Source of the DNA: Lotus japonicus | Lineage: Eukaryota > Streptophyta > Magnoliopsida > Fabales > Fabaceae | Direction of reading: 5' to 3' | Length of the DNA stretch: 64,000 nucleotides | Assembly (NCBI RefSeq): GCF_012489685.1 | Contig: NC_080042.1 | Span: 30,881,158 to 30,945,157, forward strand | Shown: positions 20,196 to 32,623 of the stretch, one piece after another | Numbering within the stretch: position 1 is the stretch's first letter | How the letters are laid out: every line of letters begins with the position of its first letter | Program-made: the position numbers and the translations under genes | The notes under the pieces: model-generated | The model's input: only the letters and a program-made list of their open reading frames with translations | Databases searched by the model: none | Told to the model about the DNA's origin: nothing

Positions 20196-21889
20196 TGTTG
20201 AGAAATGATGTTTGAAGCCTGATGATAAACCCGACATACTTCGTACAATTTTTAAAGTAATTAAAATTGGACGAATTGATTGATGACTTGAAGAGCGAAA
20301 ATTTATTTGGAAAGATTAGTGGATGTAAGTCTATTGATATTTTTAAATATATTTATTTACACATTGTTTCATTTGATGTAATTTATGTTAAGTTCAAACG
20401 CTATATATATATATATATATATCGTTTATAATGTTTTGAATGATAATAATTTTCAAGAGTATATATAAGTGAACTAATTAAATATATCATGTGAAATGTA
20501 TTTCAGGAAATCACTTGTGCTTTTCATATCTTGTCGTCTCTTATTCAAAGCATAAGACCATGTAAAGAGATGCTCAAGCAAAGAAGAGAAAGGACAAAGA
20601 ATATTAAAGGAAGACGAGACAAGGAAAAGAAGTCAAACATGTCTCATCTATGCAAGAAGATCAAAGGAAAAGTCAAAGCATCAAGGCAGACCATACAAGC
20701 AACGGAACGTCATATCTACTGAATGGTCTGACCAGAAGTAGACAAAGAAGAAACGTCAAAGCATCAAGGGATCATAGACAAGAAAGGAAATTATATATCT
20801 GCTACATCGTTTATGCAAATGAAGAAAGAAAGAAGAAGAAGAGGTCAAGATACAAGAAGAGTCAAATCACCAAGGAAGCCAAAGCATCAAGATCATCTTC
20901 ATAAGGAGAAGCCAAAGCTTCAAGCTCATCTACGCAAGGTGAATCAAACCTTCAAGCCAACACTTGGAAGATCTAGTAAAGCTATCAGATCGTCTGAGAA
21001 TATTGCACTCAACGTCTACGTTCAAACGTCTATCTCAAGGCTGACAAAAGGGGAAGCAATGTTCAAAGAAAAGAGCGTCATATTCAAATGGCAATATCTC
21101 TAACATTCTTGAGGAGAAAGTCAAGTGCTATGAAATCACGTGATACTCACAAAGAACATTGACCAAGGAAATAAGTACAAGATGTCAACATCAAAAGTTT
21201 CTTCTTTCGCTCTCATGAAAGGAGTGAAGAAATGGAGCAAAGCGTATTGTCTACGCCTACAAGCATCTACCTTATTCAGACAACTCAAGACAATTCATTT
21301 CTAAAGAAGAAGAAGAAGAAGAAGATATGGCAAGAGCTATCACTCACAACCTGAACGACCAATTGAAGAAAGGAGTGAAGCTTGTGCTGAACAGATAAAT
21401 CTTCTGAAAGAAGATTGACTCAAGCGAGACTCATCATCTAATAAGTAGAAGAACGATGAAAGCAGAACTTCAGAAAGGAACAACATCTATCATGAAATGA
21501 AGTCTGCAGCTTCAAAGGAAAGAAAGAAGAATGAGCTTAAAAGTCAAATCATCTAAAAGAAAGAAAAATGAATGAAGCATGAATCATCATCTGAAGAATT
21601 GAAGAACGATGAAGAAAGATGATCTAAAGCAGGATGAAGATGACATAAGCAGAAATTCTAAGTTACTTGCATGTCATATTCAAGCCCAAAAACCCTGAAG
21701 ACATAACACATATTCTAAGTTACTTGCAATTGTGCAAAGATATATGATTCACATACCATCTGTTGGCTTGAAATTTTACACTTAGTAAAATTTAAGCTAA
21801 AATACTATTTAAAGTTGTGGCTGAAATGTGTGATGAGAAGTGTAAAATTGGCTAGTGTTATTGTTTTTTACTAACTTTGTTGGGGTATT
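20196..21889 (+). other. Purine-rich stretch, possible old copia LTR
   Basis: It begins TGTTGAGAAATGATGTTTGA, which resembles the start of SIRE-type LTRs, and includes a (TA)n run at 20403-20422. From 20530 the plus strand is very rich in AAGA/GAAG/TCAAG, giving Lys/Arg-rich open frames with no recognisable domain. Motifs such as TTTCAGG followed by TTGTCGTCT recur in the complement of 37800-37850. I suspect LTR or untranslated sequence of a copia element but cannot place its end. Confidence 0.3.
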
Positions 21890-22439
21890 AAAAAAAGATT
21901 TTGTTCGTAGATTCTTGTTTATGTTGGTCAAGATTCTTTGTTTGGGTATATCCGACCATTTTTGGATGAGAGTCTTGTGAGTGTTTTCTCTAAGCGCGAG
22001 TGATGGTGTTGTGTTAAATGTACAGAGAGTTGTTCAGAACATCAGACGTTTGTGAGAGGATAGGTGAAGGTAATTCAAATTATGTGATAAAGCGGCGGGA
22101 GAGAGACTTTTGGATTTTAGGTTTTCAAGGCTCATGATGGGATGTGCTTTTTGAGGATATAGAAAGGAATAGTGAATAAATGAAATAATCCCATGTGTCA
22201 GAGAGATTTGGTCGACATTAAATGTGACATGATCTTTGAGTTCATTGTCACGTGGGTAGGCAAACGAATGGTTTAGGTAGCCCTTGAACTTATCCAAAGA
22301 AGAGAAATCTTATCACAGTGTCCTGAAGTAGACGTTGTAGGAAAATAATCGTCAGACGTTGCATGTCTTTAGTTTTAGAAGATATCAGACGATCCATGCA
22401 ACAGCTCGTGTAGACGATTCAGAGAACATGGCTAATATC
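21890..22439 (-). other. Downstream region of the minus-strand copia
   Basis: Lies just past the RNase H end of the copia remnant. On the minus strand there is a TTTCTATATCC TATA-like word, a leader and an ATG (22134) starting MSLENLKSKSLSP, a layout like the region before the env-like ORF of the plus-strand copia at 59041-59260. The frame stops after about 33 codons, so any ORF here is dead. Confidence 0.4.
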
Positions 22440-23325
22440 AATTTTCTCTCTTAGAATGATGAATATGTTTTCCATAAGAGGTTTGGTAAAAAATTCTGTG
22501 AGCTGATCCTCAATGTGCACATAGGATATATCAATATGACTCTTTTCCACATGGTCTCTTATGAAGTGATGCTTGATTTCAATGTGCTTTGTCCTTGAGT
22601 GCTGAACTGGATTCCCGGTTATATTGATTGCGCTTGTATTTTCACATAGTAGAGGAATGTTGTGCTCCTTTATGTTGTAGTCCTCCAGATGATGTTTGAT
22701 CTAAAGCAGTTGAGTGCAACATGATCCAGCAACAACATATTCAGCTTTAGCGGTTGACAATGAGATTATGCTATGTCGTCTACTGGTCTAAGAGATCAAG
22801 CATTGACCAAGAAAGTGACTTCCTCCACTGATACTTTTTCTTTCAATTATGTCTCTAGCATAGTCAGCATCACAAAATCCTCTTAACCTAAAATCATCAC
22901 CTTTCTCATACACAAGACCAAGATCAGTAGTACCTATCAAGTATCTAAAATTTCGCTTAATAACTGAGAGATGAGTTTCTTGGGGATTTACTTGGAATCT
23001 TGCACAGAGGCAAATGTTGAACATAATATCTGGTCTACTAGAGGTAAGATATAGTAGAGATCCAATCATACCTCTGTACATCGTTGCATCTACCGTCGAG
23101 CTTTGATCATTCTTGTCCAGCACAGATCCAGGATGCATAAAGGTGCTCATCTTGTTGGATTTCGCCATGTTGTATTTTTTCAGCATGACGTTGATATAAC
23201 TTGTATGATGAACATAGTTCTTGTCTCTTTCTTGATGTATTCGCAATCCTAGAAAGAACTTCAACTCACCCATCATACTCATCTCGAATTCACTTTGCAT
23301 GAGCTCTGAGAAGTCCCCACATAGG
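22440..23325 (-). pseudogene. Copia reverse transcriptase C-terminus and RNase H remnant
   Basis: From 23325 down, one frame reads FSELMQSEFEMSMMGELKFF, then MYRGMIGSLLYLTSSRPDIM and FCDADYA, the RT-to-RNase H junction of Ty1-copia pol. After stops near 22790, further pieces match the RNase H end (NTSAINITGNPVQHSRTKH and HHFIRDHVEK). It is related to, but distinct from, the copia at 53569-62571. Everything upstream of the RT thumb is missing and replaced by unrelated LTR sequence at 23326. Confidence 0.85.
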
Positions 23326-23865
23326 TGTAAGACCAAGATTTGGTTTTGTGTACATCTCTAGGTTTTGATGATAACAAGTATATATTTTGTGTATGAATAA
23401 CTTTGATACTCTAATGTTTGTCTTTAGTGTTTTTTACAAACAGGTTCTAATTCTGATTGAGAGTGGAATTCATCAGAAGTCAAAGACCAAAGTGTTGACC
23501 AATAAACCGCTTTTGCACTCACTACGTTCTTATAAACGGTAGTTTTTTTTTCTTTAGATGTTCTGAAGATAAAAGCTTTGATGAGGGTTCTGAGGAATCA
23601 AGTACTGAAGACTCTGAAGACTAGAAGTTCTGAGTGAACGGTCAAAGACTCTGAAGACTTGAAGATTCTGAAGACCCAAAGAAAGCTGGCTCTGAAGACC
23701 AAGTGCTTTTACTCTAAAGACCAGATGTTCTGAAGTGAACGGTCCAGAAGCTGAAGACTTGAAGTTATGGAAATCCAATAATCCTCGTGACTCTGATTAG
23801 AAGCTTCACAAGTTCATATTTGAAGCGCCTCTAAAGATCAGAAGTCAAATGCAAAAGGAAAGGGT
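23326..23865 (+). mobile_element. Fragment of a SIRE-type copia LTR
   Basis: Starts TGTAAGACCAAGATTTGG at the break in the copia pol and continues with GGTTTTGATGATAACAAG and repeated TCTGAAGAC/TTCTGAAG words, as in SIRE-type LTRs. It ends where gypsy integrase sequence begins. No second LTR or target duplication found. Confidence 0.5.
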
Positions 23866-25140
23866 CACTATCAAATAGTACAATTGTTGCGTGGCAAAGG
23901 ACGTGTCTACGTACCATTGGACATGGAGCTAAGAATGATGATTTTTGACAAAGGTCACAAGAGCATATTCAGTATTCATCCGGGATCGACAAAGATGTAC
24001 CAGGATCTAAAGTTGAATTTCTAGTGGTCAGGAATGAAAAAGAATGTGGCAGAGTTCGTGGCGGCATGTCTGACGTGTCAGAAGGCGAAAATAGAACACC
24101 AAAAGCCTGCGGGTATGTTACAGTCACTTGATGTGCCAGAGTGGAAGTGAGACAGTATCTCTATGGATTTTGTGGTAGCTTTACTAGCTACAAGGAAGAT
24201 ATTTGATTCCATCTGAGTCATTGTGGACCGTTTAACGAAATCAGCGCATTTCATACCGTGAAGACAACTTATAATGTGGAGAATCTTGCAAAGGTGTATG
24301 TTGCTGAAATAGTACGACTTCATGGAGTACCTTCAAGTATTGTTTCTGATAGAGATCCAAAGTTTACTTCGCATTTCTGGAAGGCTTTGCATGAAGCTCT
24401 TGGCACGAAGTTGAGGTTAAGCTTTGCATATCACCCTTAGACGGATGGACTTGCTGCGAGCATGTGTTTTAGATAATCAAGAGAGCTGGGATGAGCTGTT
24501 ACCTTTGATCGAGTTTACTTACAACAACAGTTTTCATGCCAGTATCGGAATGGCACCTTATGAGACTTTGTATGGGCGGAGATGTAGAACTCCTCTATGT
24601 TGGTTTCAATATGGCGAACATCTTCTCGTTAGACCTGAATTAGTGCGATAAACCACTGAGAAAGTGAAGCAAATACAAGAGAATATGAGGACGTCACAGA
24701 GTAGGCAGAAGAGTTATGCTGACACACGACAGAGAGAGTTAGAGTTTGAGGCGAGAGACCATGTGTTTCTTCGCGTGACACCAACTACCGGAGTTGGAAG
24801 AGCGACAAGGTCAAGGACCGTATCATATTATCTAGCGCGTTGCTACCTTTTCTGTCCAAGATTCATGACGTGCTACACGTGTCACAATTGAGGAAGTATA
24901 TTCCTGATCCTTCTCACATCATCAAGGAAGATGACATTCAGCTTAGAGACAACCTGTCTTTTGAAGTGGCACCAATGAGGATTGAAGAACGTAGGATCAA
25001 ACAATTGAGGAACAAGCAGGTTCCTCTGGTGAAAGTGATTTGGAACAAAGTCACGGGCTATGCTACTTAGGAACTTAAAGAGAAGATGAAGGAGTAGTAT
25101 CCGGAACTCTTCACTGAGCCTTAAGTTTCGAGGACGAAAC
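23866..25140 (+). pseudogene. Tekay-type gypsy integrase remnant
   Basis: Translated pieces in shifting frames cover the end of RNase H, the HHCC finger (HPGSTKMYQDLK, then [10 protein letters not shown] near 24070), the integrase core ([20 protein letters not shown] near 24350) and the C-terminal part (IHDVLHVSQLRKYIPDPSH near 24860, YPELFTEP near 25100). At least four stops and several frame changes break it, and RT, protease and gag are absent. It ends just upstream of a purine tract and an LTR start, giving the orientation and the lineage of the Tekay-type LTRs in this window. Confidence 0.88.
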
Positions 25141-25161
25141 TTTCTTTTTGGGAGGTAGTAT

Positions 25162-26760
25162 TGTAACCCAGGATTTTAGAATTAAATAAATAATTAATTT
25201 CCAACTCACGCATAGGATTCTGTGTAAGCGTGAGAGGAACTTGACTTGTGTTTGATGTTTGGATTAGTATTATGAAGGAGAAAGTTCATGAAATGACTAA
25301 GAATAGTACTATAGTCGCTATAGGTTATAGCACGAGCTTTATTCACTTCCATCATAGGGCGAAAGCGTTAGTAAAGGGCTACTCTACTCTTAAAAAACTA
25401 TGGAAGCGAAATTCAAAAATTTTCAGAGGAATATAAGAATTTCTCTTATTCCTTTCCATGATAAGTGTTTCAACACGAAACTCTGGACTATACGAACGAT
25501 CAATTTCAATTCTCGGAAATTTACCGAAACTAAGTTCCTGACAACTCAAGAACCTTAAAATGAACCGTAGATGAAAAAGAACCCCTAAGTCGCATTTCGA
25601 ATTCTTAAATTTTTATGAGAGTTTCCCTGGCCCTTATATCGCCTAAGAATACTTAGGAATTAAATTAGATCGAAGAAACAGTTCAGAAAACCCTATTTTG
25701 GTAGTGGCCGAAACTTATTTGGTATGGTACCGTGTCAAAAAATAATTCTTGGGTCTGTATGGCCTGAGCTATAGCATAGCTCTTTCAATTATCGAAATTT
25801 TGGCTTTGGTTTCGTGTCATTCTGAGTTTGGTAGCTTGAGTTATGCGCGATTTAGCGAACGAAGTCTCTATTGTCCATTCGTGCCTAAATAGGAACTCTG
25901 AAGCTTCAGGAGCTTTTCTTTCGGTTTCAATTAGTGTTAATAGATTGTTTGCTTCTTTTGGAGCTTGTGTTGATGAGACTGTGTTTCTATGTTTTAGGTT
26001 CGCAACTTCCATCCACTACTTCTACTCACGAAGGTAAGGGTAACTCAGTTTTATAGCGTCTTTGAGTCTTGCCTGTTTTAATCGCACTGCTTGCGTTTGA
26101 GATGAAGATGTTTAATTTGATTGGCGTTGATTGAAATATTGTATGCTTGCAATGTTGTATGCTTGCTTATGTTGATTGTTTCTGAGGCTTGTGTCAAATG
26201 TTTTCTGAGCTTTCGGCCATTGTTACACAATAGAGACGTGTGTCTCCATTTTCTGGGGCTTCGACCATTGGTTGTTGTTGAGATTATGAATAACATGTGG
26301 TTATTCTGAGTTGAACATTGGTTTGGGAATTGATGTTGACTGACTTGGCATTTAAGGAAAGTGGCAATGAGGTGGGTGTGGTCCCGCGTGATTGTCTTGT
26401 CTTTCGAGGCGTTATAAAGTGGCAATGAGGTGGGTGTGGTCCCACCGGATTGTCCCATCTTTTGAGATGTTCTAAAGTGACGATGAGGTGAGTTTGGTCC
26501 CGCGCGATTGTCTTGTCCATAGTGACGCTTAGTGGCGATGAGGTGAGCGTGGTCCCTCGTGATAGTCCCGTCTTGAGAGACGATACTTATCGATCCATAT
26601 TGGTAGTAGCATATAGTCGCATTATAGGACACTAACGTTCGATGATATTGATGTGTGGTTTGATGCTATGTTGTTCAATGAATTGTCATTTAACTTGATA
26701 TAAGTTGTTAGTTTAATTATCACGTTATATGATTGAGTTTGATTAACATGTTTTCGCTTT
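25162..26760 (+). mobile_element. LTR following the Tekay integrase remnant
   Basis: Begins TGTAACCCAGG right after the purine tract TTTTGGGAGGTAG (25146-25158). Its GAAGGAGAAAGTTCA block and the TAGTGGCCGAAAC region match the solo LTR at 40304-47297 in the same orientation. It carries its own hairpin-like tandem array at 26357-26588. Confidence 0.75.
26357..26588. repeat. Four tandem units of about 58 bp in the LTR
   Basis: Units begin near 26357, 26416, 26474 and 26531 with (A)AGTGGCAATGAGGTGGGTG or close variants. Within units GGCAAT, GACGAT or GGCGAT faces ATTGTC or ATAGTC, so each can fold weakly. The array occupies a position similar to the stronger hairpin arrays in the other LTRs. 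Confidence 0.8.
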
Positions 26761-26814
26761 TATATGTGGTAATTGCATACAGTTAACCCTTTCTGTTTGC
26801 TATTTGTTACTTGG

Positions 26815-27478
26815 GTGCTTTATTTCTGTGCTCAAAGTTTGGAGTTTTTTGTAAAACTGTCCAAATAACTCGATTCTTCTTTATAAACTTCATACATCGC
26901 AAATACTCCGCCGATGTCCGCCGATTCTCGCTGGATCGTCGTAGGAATTGAAACTGCTCAAATACCCATTTTTATGCTGAGGTTCTGCTTTTTGGATCAA
27001 AAACTCTCGAATGAGCTTAGTGCTAGTAGGATTAGTTGTTCTAAACGCAACAACCTCATCAATTTTATTTTTCGAAATTCCGACTTTGAATTTTTGAGCT
27101 AAAAATCTTGATCAAAATACCCCTTAACCGCATTTCAAATTCTTAAATTTTTATGAGAGTTTCCCTGGCCTTGATATCGCCTAAGAATACCTAGGAATTA
27201 AATTAGATCGAAGAAAAAGTTCGGGAAACCCTAATTTGGTAGTGGCCGAAACTTATTTGGTATGGTATTGTGTCCAAAAACAATTTTTGGGTCTCTATGG
27301 CCTGAGTTATAGCGTAACTCTTTCAATTATCAAAATTTTAGCTTTGGTTTCGTATCATTCCGAGTTTTGTAGCTTGAGTTATGCGCGTTTTAGCGAACGA
27401 AGTCTCCGTTGTTCATTCGTGCCTAAATAGGAACTCTCAAGCTTCAGGAGCTTTCCTTTCGGTTTCAATTAGTGTTAA
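26815..27478 (+). mobile_element. Second, overlapping Tekay LTR fragment
   Basis: Matches 41220-41530 of the solo LTR at 40304 and then repeats about 340 bp already present at 25600-25935 (27138-27478). The two fragments are in the same orientation and overlap in LTR coordinates, so they come from two LTR copies or from a rearrangement. It stops abruptly at copia sequence. Confidence 0.7.
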
Positions 27479-27479
27479 C

Positions 27480-27860
27480 ATTTTGATTTGCAAGATTTTC
27501 TAAGTTGGTTTTGTAAAGGTTCCCTTGTCTTTCAGCTTCAAAAACAACTTTACCATACCTATCGTCAACTTTACATTTAAACTTGTTAAAACAAACAATA
27601 TAATCACTGTCATATAACTGACTTATGCTAAGAAGGTTAAGCTTTAGTCCTTTAACTAATAATACTTAATTTGTTTATTATTGGGAGAGGTTCTTTACCA
27701 ACATTACCTTCACCGATGATGAATCCTTTCTGGTTTTTTTCAAAGGTAATTGTTCCTCCATCGTCTTTGGTTTGAACTTTTGGGAACATGGACCTTTCTC
27801 CTATCGAGCATCCGCTGTCCAGATACCATTGCTGATTTATCTTTTGCTTGATTGAGTATA
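27480..27860 (-). pseudogene. Copia protease region, minus strand
   Basis: On the minus strand the sequence reads QQWYLDSGCSIGERSMFP, the copia protease motif (catalytic DSG), followed by the pre-integrase region (LLSISQLYDSD and FEAERQGNLYK). At least two breaks change the frame near 27660. It continues leftward on that strand from 36403 once the element at 27866-36402 is removed. Confidence 0.8.
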
Positions 27861-27865
27861 CTTCA

Positions 27866-29574
27866 TGATGAAAGGATATTTAATGAAGAGGTTTTCCTCC
27901 ACTAACTACTATCAAATCCCTTTCAAGACTCAATCGTAGTATAGTATCGGGTTTTGTCGTCTCCACAGGGATTGTGTTGCTACGTATTAATTTCACCAGC
28001 TAAACATTGTTTGAACAGTTTAAACATAATATGTGTTTTATTTAAATTGAGGAAAAACTATAATTAAAGCGATAAAAGAAGTTTCACGGAGGCAAACAAA
28101 GAAGAAAGTGTATTTGGAAAATGAGTTCACTTGATTTACTACTTATTATCAACCAATATACTCTTATAAGATGAAATTAACATTTAAGATGCCGATAAGA
28201 GGTATTCACCCACTAATTTCTTAGCTAAGTGAATCTACCAATTAAGAACCTAGCCTTAATTCTTTAAGCCCTAGTGATCATAAAAGGAGCTTTATAGCAC
28301 ATACCTACTCGATAAGACATTCTCAAGCTCTGTTCCTAACCTAAGAAGTTCATGTCCTAGCGGATAGAATCTCTGACTGTCACTCAAGAAATTCCAATAG
28401 TTCCTACTAGATAATCATATCCTAGAGAGGTGAGTATCCCGACTAGTCACTCGGTTTAGACCTCTTTTCCAGCTCGTGATATTCATACCTAAGAGTTAAT
28501 GTCTCCTATTGTCACCTAGAAAACCTCAACCCTACCTAAGACATGTCTTTCTTAAGATGACTGATGCAAGAGTGGTTTCTCTCATTAACTAAACTCACAC
28601 CAACTTTTCAATTGTCATGCAAATCCTAAAAATCATCATATTGGCAAAAGATACATGAACGCGCAAAGAGAATTAATAACCTAAGACATAGGAATTTTTC
28701 CCCTTTTATGAACTAAGCCTACATTAACCCATATCAATTTCCCAATCTATTTATGAATTAATATAAACTCTTTAGAACACCAATTAACCAATTGAAGCAT
28801 TAATCATAGAGAGGAACACCAAATAATGAAAATTCATACTTATAATTGCGTAAAAGTATATTGAATAAGAGAGAAAATCAAATTAAGTCATCCCAAATAC
28901 TAAAAGAGAGTCAACACAAAAATAGGTAAAGAGAAAAACAAAACCCAAAATAGAACGGAGCCATGGACGTCCGGAGAAGCTGTCACCTCCTCCATGGCCC
29001 TGACACCGGCCCTCAAGGGCCTAGCCTTCCTCTCCACCAAGAAATTGCTTCCAAGTCTCCCCAAAGGTGTTTATTAGGTTTTGGAGAAAAAAAAGATGAA
29101 AAAGATCCCAAAAAGTAGGTCAAAAACGGAATTTATAGTAATTTTTTCGTTCTGGTCCGTCAGGTTCTTTCGCGGCGGTTTAAGTGTCGCTACATTAAAC
29201 AGCAGGTAAAATATAGTGCTATTGCAGCGGTTTCTTCCGTTGGGGAAGATATCAGATACGAAATTCTCCTTATTTCTTGGATTCTTTCTTTTTTTTCTCC
29301 AAATCTTCTCCTAAAATAAAGCAAATAAAAATATATAAGAGATAAAAATAAGATAACATCTTAAAATAAAATTATCTAATCTTAAATTAAAGTAAATAAA
29401 TCCTAATAATATCTAGAAAATAATATAAAACATAGAAAAATACTAAAACTAAATAAAAATATTAAAATGCATGAAATAAGCCTAAAGTGTCATATAATGA
29501 ATAAAATATCTTAAATAATATATTAAAATGCATGCAAATAAACTAGAAAAATAGCCTTAAATCTCGGGTCATCA
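27866..29574 (-). repeat. 3' LTR of the LARD-like element
   Basis: Runs from TGATGAAAGG to GGGTCATCA on the plus strand. The inner edge is next to the polypurine tract, read on the minus strand as AGTATAGGGGTA (29575-29586). Confidence 0.92.
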
Positions 29575-30892
29575 TACCCCTATACTCAACGGCAGCTTGT
29601 CCTCAAGCGTAAACTTAAGTTTGCTTGTCCTCAAGCTCAAGAAAATAGTTCAAAGTAAGATGCTAGTAAACATATTTTCACAAAAGATACATGAGATGAG
29701 TTCCTCAAAATAGTTCTTGCTGAAAATGAAGCTTTAAAAACTGAGTACCCTTTTAGTAAGTGCAAACAAGAATTATAGAAAATACCAGGATGTGGGGCTT
29801 CACATTTTATTCCTAATTCCCCAACCCCATATTGAGAATCCACTAATGATGGCCAACAGTCTTATATATTAGGAGCACACACATGTTCTTTCCTTTTCAA
29901 TTTAGCTTTTTCCCAACCCTTCACAGTTATTACCAACTCAGGGCGAAATTATTTTCTTTTATTTAACAAGGTCAGAATATGATTGGGGGTATGCTCAGTG
30001 GTGCAAATACTTCCCATTCCCTTACTCACATCCTTTCCCATTTTTTTTGCATCTTTAGCACTTTATCTTTACTTTCACATGTGTGCCCCTTTTGTAACCT
30101 CACAGCCAAAAAGAGTGTAGACTCAATATAAAGATTAAAAGGAAAACTACATATTTTATGCATTATTCCCACTAACTTGGAATCTTAATAATCTTACTGC
30201 ACTTTCCCAAAACTCACTCAAGTCTCTATCACTTAACTCTCCCCATGTTCCACAAGTTTCACTCACACCCATGCATCAAACACTTTTTAGTATAACAACT
30301 AGCATCAAACTCAGAATAGATATTAAAAACACCAACATGCATTATTCAAGCACAAAAGTGTGATTACCAAGAATCCAAGGCATGTGCATACTAGTGTGTG
30401 CAATCGAAATAACTAAATGTTAAATGCATGATCATGAAATTAAATGAGAGATGAGTGGTTCAGTAAAACTCCCTGTACTCAGATTAGGTGCAAACTTGAA
30501 AGCACCAGGACATGGTCAGTTGGGCCCTCTAACTCAAATTAATTTCTGTGAAATCACTTAGTCCTTGCAAAAATGAGCACACAAATTAAAACACCACAAC
30601 ATAACTCAAATAATTTAATGAGACACTATAACTCAAAATCCTATGCATCAAATCATCAATTCATAACTAATGAACTTAATTATCATTAAATCCACTAGCT
30701 GATTCATTCTAAGTCAGGTTCACATAATTTCAAACCTCATATCATGTTATAGTTGATCAGGCCACAACAAGCATTTAGCACAAGAACAAATCAATTGAAT
30801 TGACATCTAAGAAACATACAGAAAAAGAAATGCATACTATAATAATGCTCTAAACAACACCCGGCTAGCTTAACTAATAGAAGCGGAAGCAC
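29575..30892 (-). other. Non-coding interior of the LARD-like element
   Basis: No frame longer than a few dozen codons and no gag or pol similarity. CTTGTCCTCAAGC occurs twice near 29600, close to the polypurine tract. The region is presumably RNA that carries packaging signals (inference). Confidence 0.7.
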
Positions 30893-30912
30893 AATCCCCG
30901 GCAACGGCGCCA
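30893..30912 (-). other. Primer-binding site of the LARD-like element
   Basis: On the minus strand TGGCGCCGTTGCCGGGGATT, separated from the LTR by three bases. From family knowledge this is the tRNA-Asp type site used by Athila and some other gypsy elements, which suggests a gypsy-like helper. Confidence 0.85.
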
Positions 30913-30915
30913 TTT

Positions 30916-32623
30916 TGATGAAAGGATATTTAATGAAGAGGTTTTCCTCCACTAACTACTATCAAATCCCTTTCAAGACTCAATCGTAGTATAGTATCGG
31001 GTTTTGTCGTCTCCACAGGGATTGTGTTGCTACGTATTAATTTCACCAGCTAAACATTGTTTGAACAGTTTAAACATAATATGTGTTTTATTTAAATTGA
31101 GGAAAAACTATAATTAAAGCGATAAAAGAAGTTTCACGGAGGCAAACAAAGAAGAAAGTGTATTTGGAAAATGAGTTCACTTGATTTACTACTTATTATC
31201 AACCAATATACTCTTATAAGATGAAATTAACATTTAAGATGCCGATAAGAGCTATTCACCCACTAATTTCTTAGCTAAGTGAATCTACCAATTAAGAACC
31301 TAGCCTTAATTCCTTAAGCCCTAGTGATCATAAAAGGAGCATTATAGCACATACCTACTCGATAAGACATTCTCAAGCTCTGTTCCTAACCTAAGAAGTT
31401 CATGTCCTAGCGGATAGAATCTCTGACTGTCACTCAAGAAATTCCAATAGTTCCTACTAGATAATCATATCCTAGAGAGGTGAGTATCCCGACTAGTCAC
31501 TCGGTTTAGACCTCTTTTTCAACTCATGATATTCATACCTAAGAGTTAATGTCTCCTATTGTCACCTAGAAAACCTCAACCCTACCTAAGACATGTCTTT
31601 CTTAAGATGACTGATGCAAGAGTGGTTTCTCTCATTAACTAAACTCACACCAACTTTTCAATTGTCATGCAAATCCTAAAAATCATCATATTGGCAAAAG
31701 ATACATGAACGCGCAAAGAGAATTAATAACCTAAGACATAGGAATTTTTCCCCTTTTATGAACTAAGCCTACATTAACCCATATCAATTTCCCAATCTAT
31801 TTATGAATTAATATAAACTCTTTAGAACACCAATTAACCAATTGAAGCATTAATCATAGAGAGGAACACCAAATAATGAAAATTCATACTTATAATTGCA
31901 TAAAAGTATATTGAATAAGAGAGAAAATCAAATTAAGTCATCCCAAATACTAAAAGAGAGTCAACACAAAAATAGGTAAAGAGAAAAACAAAACCCAAAA
32001 TAGAACGGAGCCATGGACGTCCGGAGAAGCTGTCACCTCCTCCATGGCCCTAACACCGGCCCTCAAGGGCCTAGCCTTCCTCTCCACCGAGAAATTGCTT
32101 CCAAGTCTCCCCAAAGGTGTTTATTAGGTTTTGGAGAAAAAAAAGATGAAAAAGATCCCAAAAAGTAGGTCAAAAACGGAATTTATAGTAATTTTTTCGT
32201 TCTGGTCCGTCAGGTTCTTTTGCGGCGGTTTAAGTGTCGCTACATTAAACAGCAGGTAAAATATAGTGCTATTGCAGCGGTTTCTTCCGTTGGGGAAGAT
32301 ATCAGATACGAAATTCTCCTTATTTCTAGGATTCTTTCTTTTTTTTCTCCAAATCTTCTCCTAAAATAAAGCAAATAAAAATATATAAGAGATAAAAATA
32401 TGATAGCATCTTAAAATAAACTTATCTAATCTTAAATTAAAGTAAATAAATCCTAATAATATCTAGAAAATAATATAAAACATAGAAAAATACTAAAACT
32501 AAATAAAAATATTAAAATGCATGAAATAAGCTTAAAGTGTCCTATAATGAATAAAATATCTTAAATAATATATTAAAATGCATGCAAATAAACTAGAAAA
32601 ATAGCCTTAAATCTCGGGTCATC
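30916..32623 (-). repeat. 5' LTR of the LARD-like element
   Basis: Nearly identical to 27866-29574. It ends in GGGTCATC at 32623, and its last base is the A at 36402, beyond the nested solo LTR and its duplicated TCATC. Confidence 0.92.

Noticed and set aside
20531..21103. Lys/Arg-rich overlapping frames as a nuclear protein gene
   Set aside because: The purine-rich strand gives basic frames in all three registers; nothing distinguishes one as real.
26078..26632. 184-codon minus-strand frame
   Set aside because: Lies across the tandem LTR repeats and is not retained in the related LTRs.
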